Position numbers and translations under genes: made by a program. DNA of 6,142 bases from assembly GCA_013361015.1 (NCBI GenBank), contig JABWAN010000377.1, positions 1 through 6,142 of the forward strand, given 5' to 3'. The notes below the pieces were generated by a model that was given only the letters and a program-made list of their open reading frames with translations, was not told the DNA's origin and ran no database searches. Numbering within the stretch: position 1 is the first letter of the stretch; each line of letters begins with the position of its first letter. Shown one piece after another: positions 4,809 to 6,142 of the stretch. This stretch comes from Candidatus Zhuqueibacterota bacterium. Its GTDB lineage: Bacteria > Zhuqueibacterota > Zhuqueibacteria > Zhuqueibacterales > Zhuqueibacteraceae.

Positions 4809-6142
4809 TCATTCCTCCCTTAATCCCATCGCCAAACAACAATAAGCCAGGCAGAAGCGTAAATCCAGATCCATTTGCTGGGCGGGCGATTGTAAGTATT
4901 CCACGAAGATGTTAAAGATTTCCTGCATGCGCGATTCGCATGAAACCGCTCGGCAGAGGGATATCAGCGCAGCTTTGAAGGTTTCGGCGTCGAGCAGATA
5001 TGCGCGCACGATTTCCAAACAGGCCTGGCGCTGTGCCGGTGCTCTGTGCTTCTCCGCCAAATCCAATAGAATGCCTTCGCCGATGGTTGGATCGAGCAAG
5101 TAGGCTTTGTAGTCACTATAGAAATCCTCGCCGGTGCCACACAAATCTGCCAGCGAGAGATGCGCTTCGCCGCGCACCGTGCGCGCCTCGAACTCATGAA
5201 TGCGCCAAAGTATCTCTTTGAGTGATTCCGCCTTGCCGAATAAGTTGAAAGCATTCATACAATGAATGAGCAGGCGCGGATTGTCCGTATTGCGAAAGAT
5301 TTCCAATATCGCCGGATAAGATTCTTCATCTTGCAAACGGCCCAACGAGAGCATCGCTTTGCTCTGCAAGAACAAGTCTTCGGAGCGCAGCGTTGCGCGC
5401 AAAAGCGGAATTGCTTCCTGCACGCCGTAAATGCCGAGCAAGTCCGCGGCGAGATAGGCCGTGGTGAATTCGTGGTTCTTCACTTCCTCCATTAATGCGC
5501 GCGCGATGGCGGGCGTGGGTGGAACGTTGCGCAGCGCGTGCAGGGCATCGGCGCGCACGACGAGGCGCGGCGAGGCCAAGCCTTCCAATAACTCTTTCTC
5601 ACTCAGTTGCGAGCCGAAATCGCTGATGCGATCAAGCGCTTCGGTTTCTTCTTCTTCCGTCAAGCGGCCCGCGAGATTGCTCAAATAGAAGAGCGCCATT
5701 AAATCGCGCGGAGAGAAAAGAATATTCAATACTTCGCGGAATTTTCGATCACGAATGGGCGAGAGACGTTGCGTTAAAATAATTGCGCCAATGGACAGCA
5801 GAGCCAGCAGGCCGTAATACCATCGAAATGGCGCTAGGCCGCCGGCCATCAAGCTTTGCAGTTTGCTGATGATGACACCACCGAGGAATGCGCCTAGGAA
5901 AGCGGTGACACCCATGGCGATTTCTGAAAACAGCGAAGCGGCATATTGTTCGCGCGGTCGCACCCAATTGAAAAGGTAAGGCACTTGCGCGCTGGTGAAG
6001 CCCGGCGAAACCAATCCGAAAATGAGAAAGTTGAGCGCGAAATAAACCGTGCTGCGGCCCGGCGTGATGACCCAGGCCAGGAGCCCAAACATCAGGCATA
6101 TCGCATAAAGAATCATCATCGGACGCGCGCCGAGACGGTCGA
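4809..6142 (-). CDS. MFS transporter C-terminus fused to HEAT-repeat domain, 5'-partial
   Basis: The frame is open through the right edge of the window: codons 6140-6120 read DRLGARP just before the Met at 6119, so that Met is internal. DRxGxRP is the MFS motif of the cytoplasmic loop between helices 2-3, repeated at 8-9. Counting from the Met at 6119, four hydrophobic segments follow (about 2-18, 24-40, 60-85 and 98-116), which fits helices 9 to 12 of a 12-helix MFS permease in the inner membrane. After a basic linker (about 118-130), the rest is soluble and helical, with about five HEAT-like helix pairs between 175 and 330 (for example 203-230, 235-261, 267-297) and a helical tail to 436. 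HEAT repeats usually bind partner proteins. Substrate and partner cannot be told. ADP/ATP translocases fused to HEAT repeats are an alternative, but the DRxGxRP loop favours MFS. The stop is TGA at 4809-4811. Confidence 0.8.
   Translation of the reverse strand, partial: DRLGARPMMILYAICLMFGLLAWVITPGRSTVYFALNFLIFGLVSPGFTSAQVPYLFNWVRPREQYAASLFSEIAMGVTAFLGAFLGGVIISKLQSLMAGGLAPFRWYYGLLALLSIGAIILTQRLSPIRDRKFREVLNILFSPRDLMALFYLSNLAGRLTEEEETEALDRISDFGSQLSEKELLEGLASPRLVVRADALHALRNVPPTPAIARALMEEVKNHEFTTAYLAADLLGIYGVQEAIPLLRATLRSEDLFLQSKAMLSLGRLQDEESYPAILEIFRNTDNPRLLIHCMNAFNLFGKAESLKEILWRIHEFEARTVRGEAHLSLADLCGTGEDFYSDYKAYLLDPTIGEGILLDLAEKHRAPAQRQACLEIVRAYLLDAETFKAALISLCRAVSCESRMQEIFNIFVEYLQSPAQQMDLDLRFCLAYCCLAMGLREE

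Noticed and set aside
4706..4915. 69-codon plus-strand frame starting in the 4696-4716 hairpin loop
   Set aside because: It overlaps the 3' end of the MFS/HEAT gene antisense, has no good Shine-Dalgarno at the right distance, and its composition is not protein-like.
6117..6119. ATG at 6119 as the start of the MFS/HEAT gene
   Set aside because: The frame stays open to the window edge, and the seven codons before it encode the MFS loop motif DRLGARP, so the start lies outside the window.

Overview
The window looks like bacterial chromosome of moderate GC. It carries one convergent pair at the left end and three genes on the minus strand. The two enzymes belong to central carbon metabolism and are complete. 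Both genes at the window edges are cut. The organism cannot be named from this sequence. The phosphoglucose isomerase is of the type found fused to transaldolase in cyanobacteria, Chloroflexi and some acetic acid bacteria. An MFS transporter fused to HEAT repeats, together with palindromic and heptamer repeats between genes, fits an environmental, possibly uncultured lineage (a KSB1/Calditrichota-like group is only a guess).

Layout. 1-366 (+): the 3' end of a coiled-coil protein that begins with five 21-bp tandem repeats, each encoding one heptad. 392-2086 (-): a stand-alone phosphoglucose isomerase (pgi). 2087-2371: a 285-bp gap with no gene, holding an 11-bp-stem palindrome, a smaller look-alike palindrome, and a four-unit ACTGNNN heptamer run that crosses the tkt stop codon. 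2372-4393 (-): transketolase (tkt). 4394-4808: a 415-bp gap rich in dyads. 4809-6142 (-): the C-terminal part of an MFS permease continued by a HEAT-repeat domain; its 5' end lies outside the window.

How the genes work together. Transketolase moves two-carbon units in the non-oxidative pentose phosphate pathway. Phosphoglucose isomerase interconverts glucose-6-P and fructose-6-P. Together they link the pentose phosphate pathway to glycolysis and gluconeogenesis. The order tkt then pgi on one strand echoes the tkt/tal-pgi clusters known elsewhere, but no transaldolase domain is present here.

The least explained stretch is 4529-4716. On the plus strand it reads as a promoter-like element with a 19-bp spacer containing a dyad, an AGGAGG Shine-Dalgarno sequence, a 15-codon ORF, and a 13-bp perfect hairpin whose left arm contains the ORF's stop codon, followed by further and alternative pairings. 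This resembles a leader-peptide or small-RNA layout, but no downstream plus-strand gene is visible. It remains a hypothesis.
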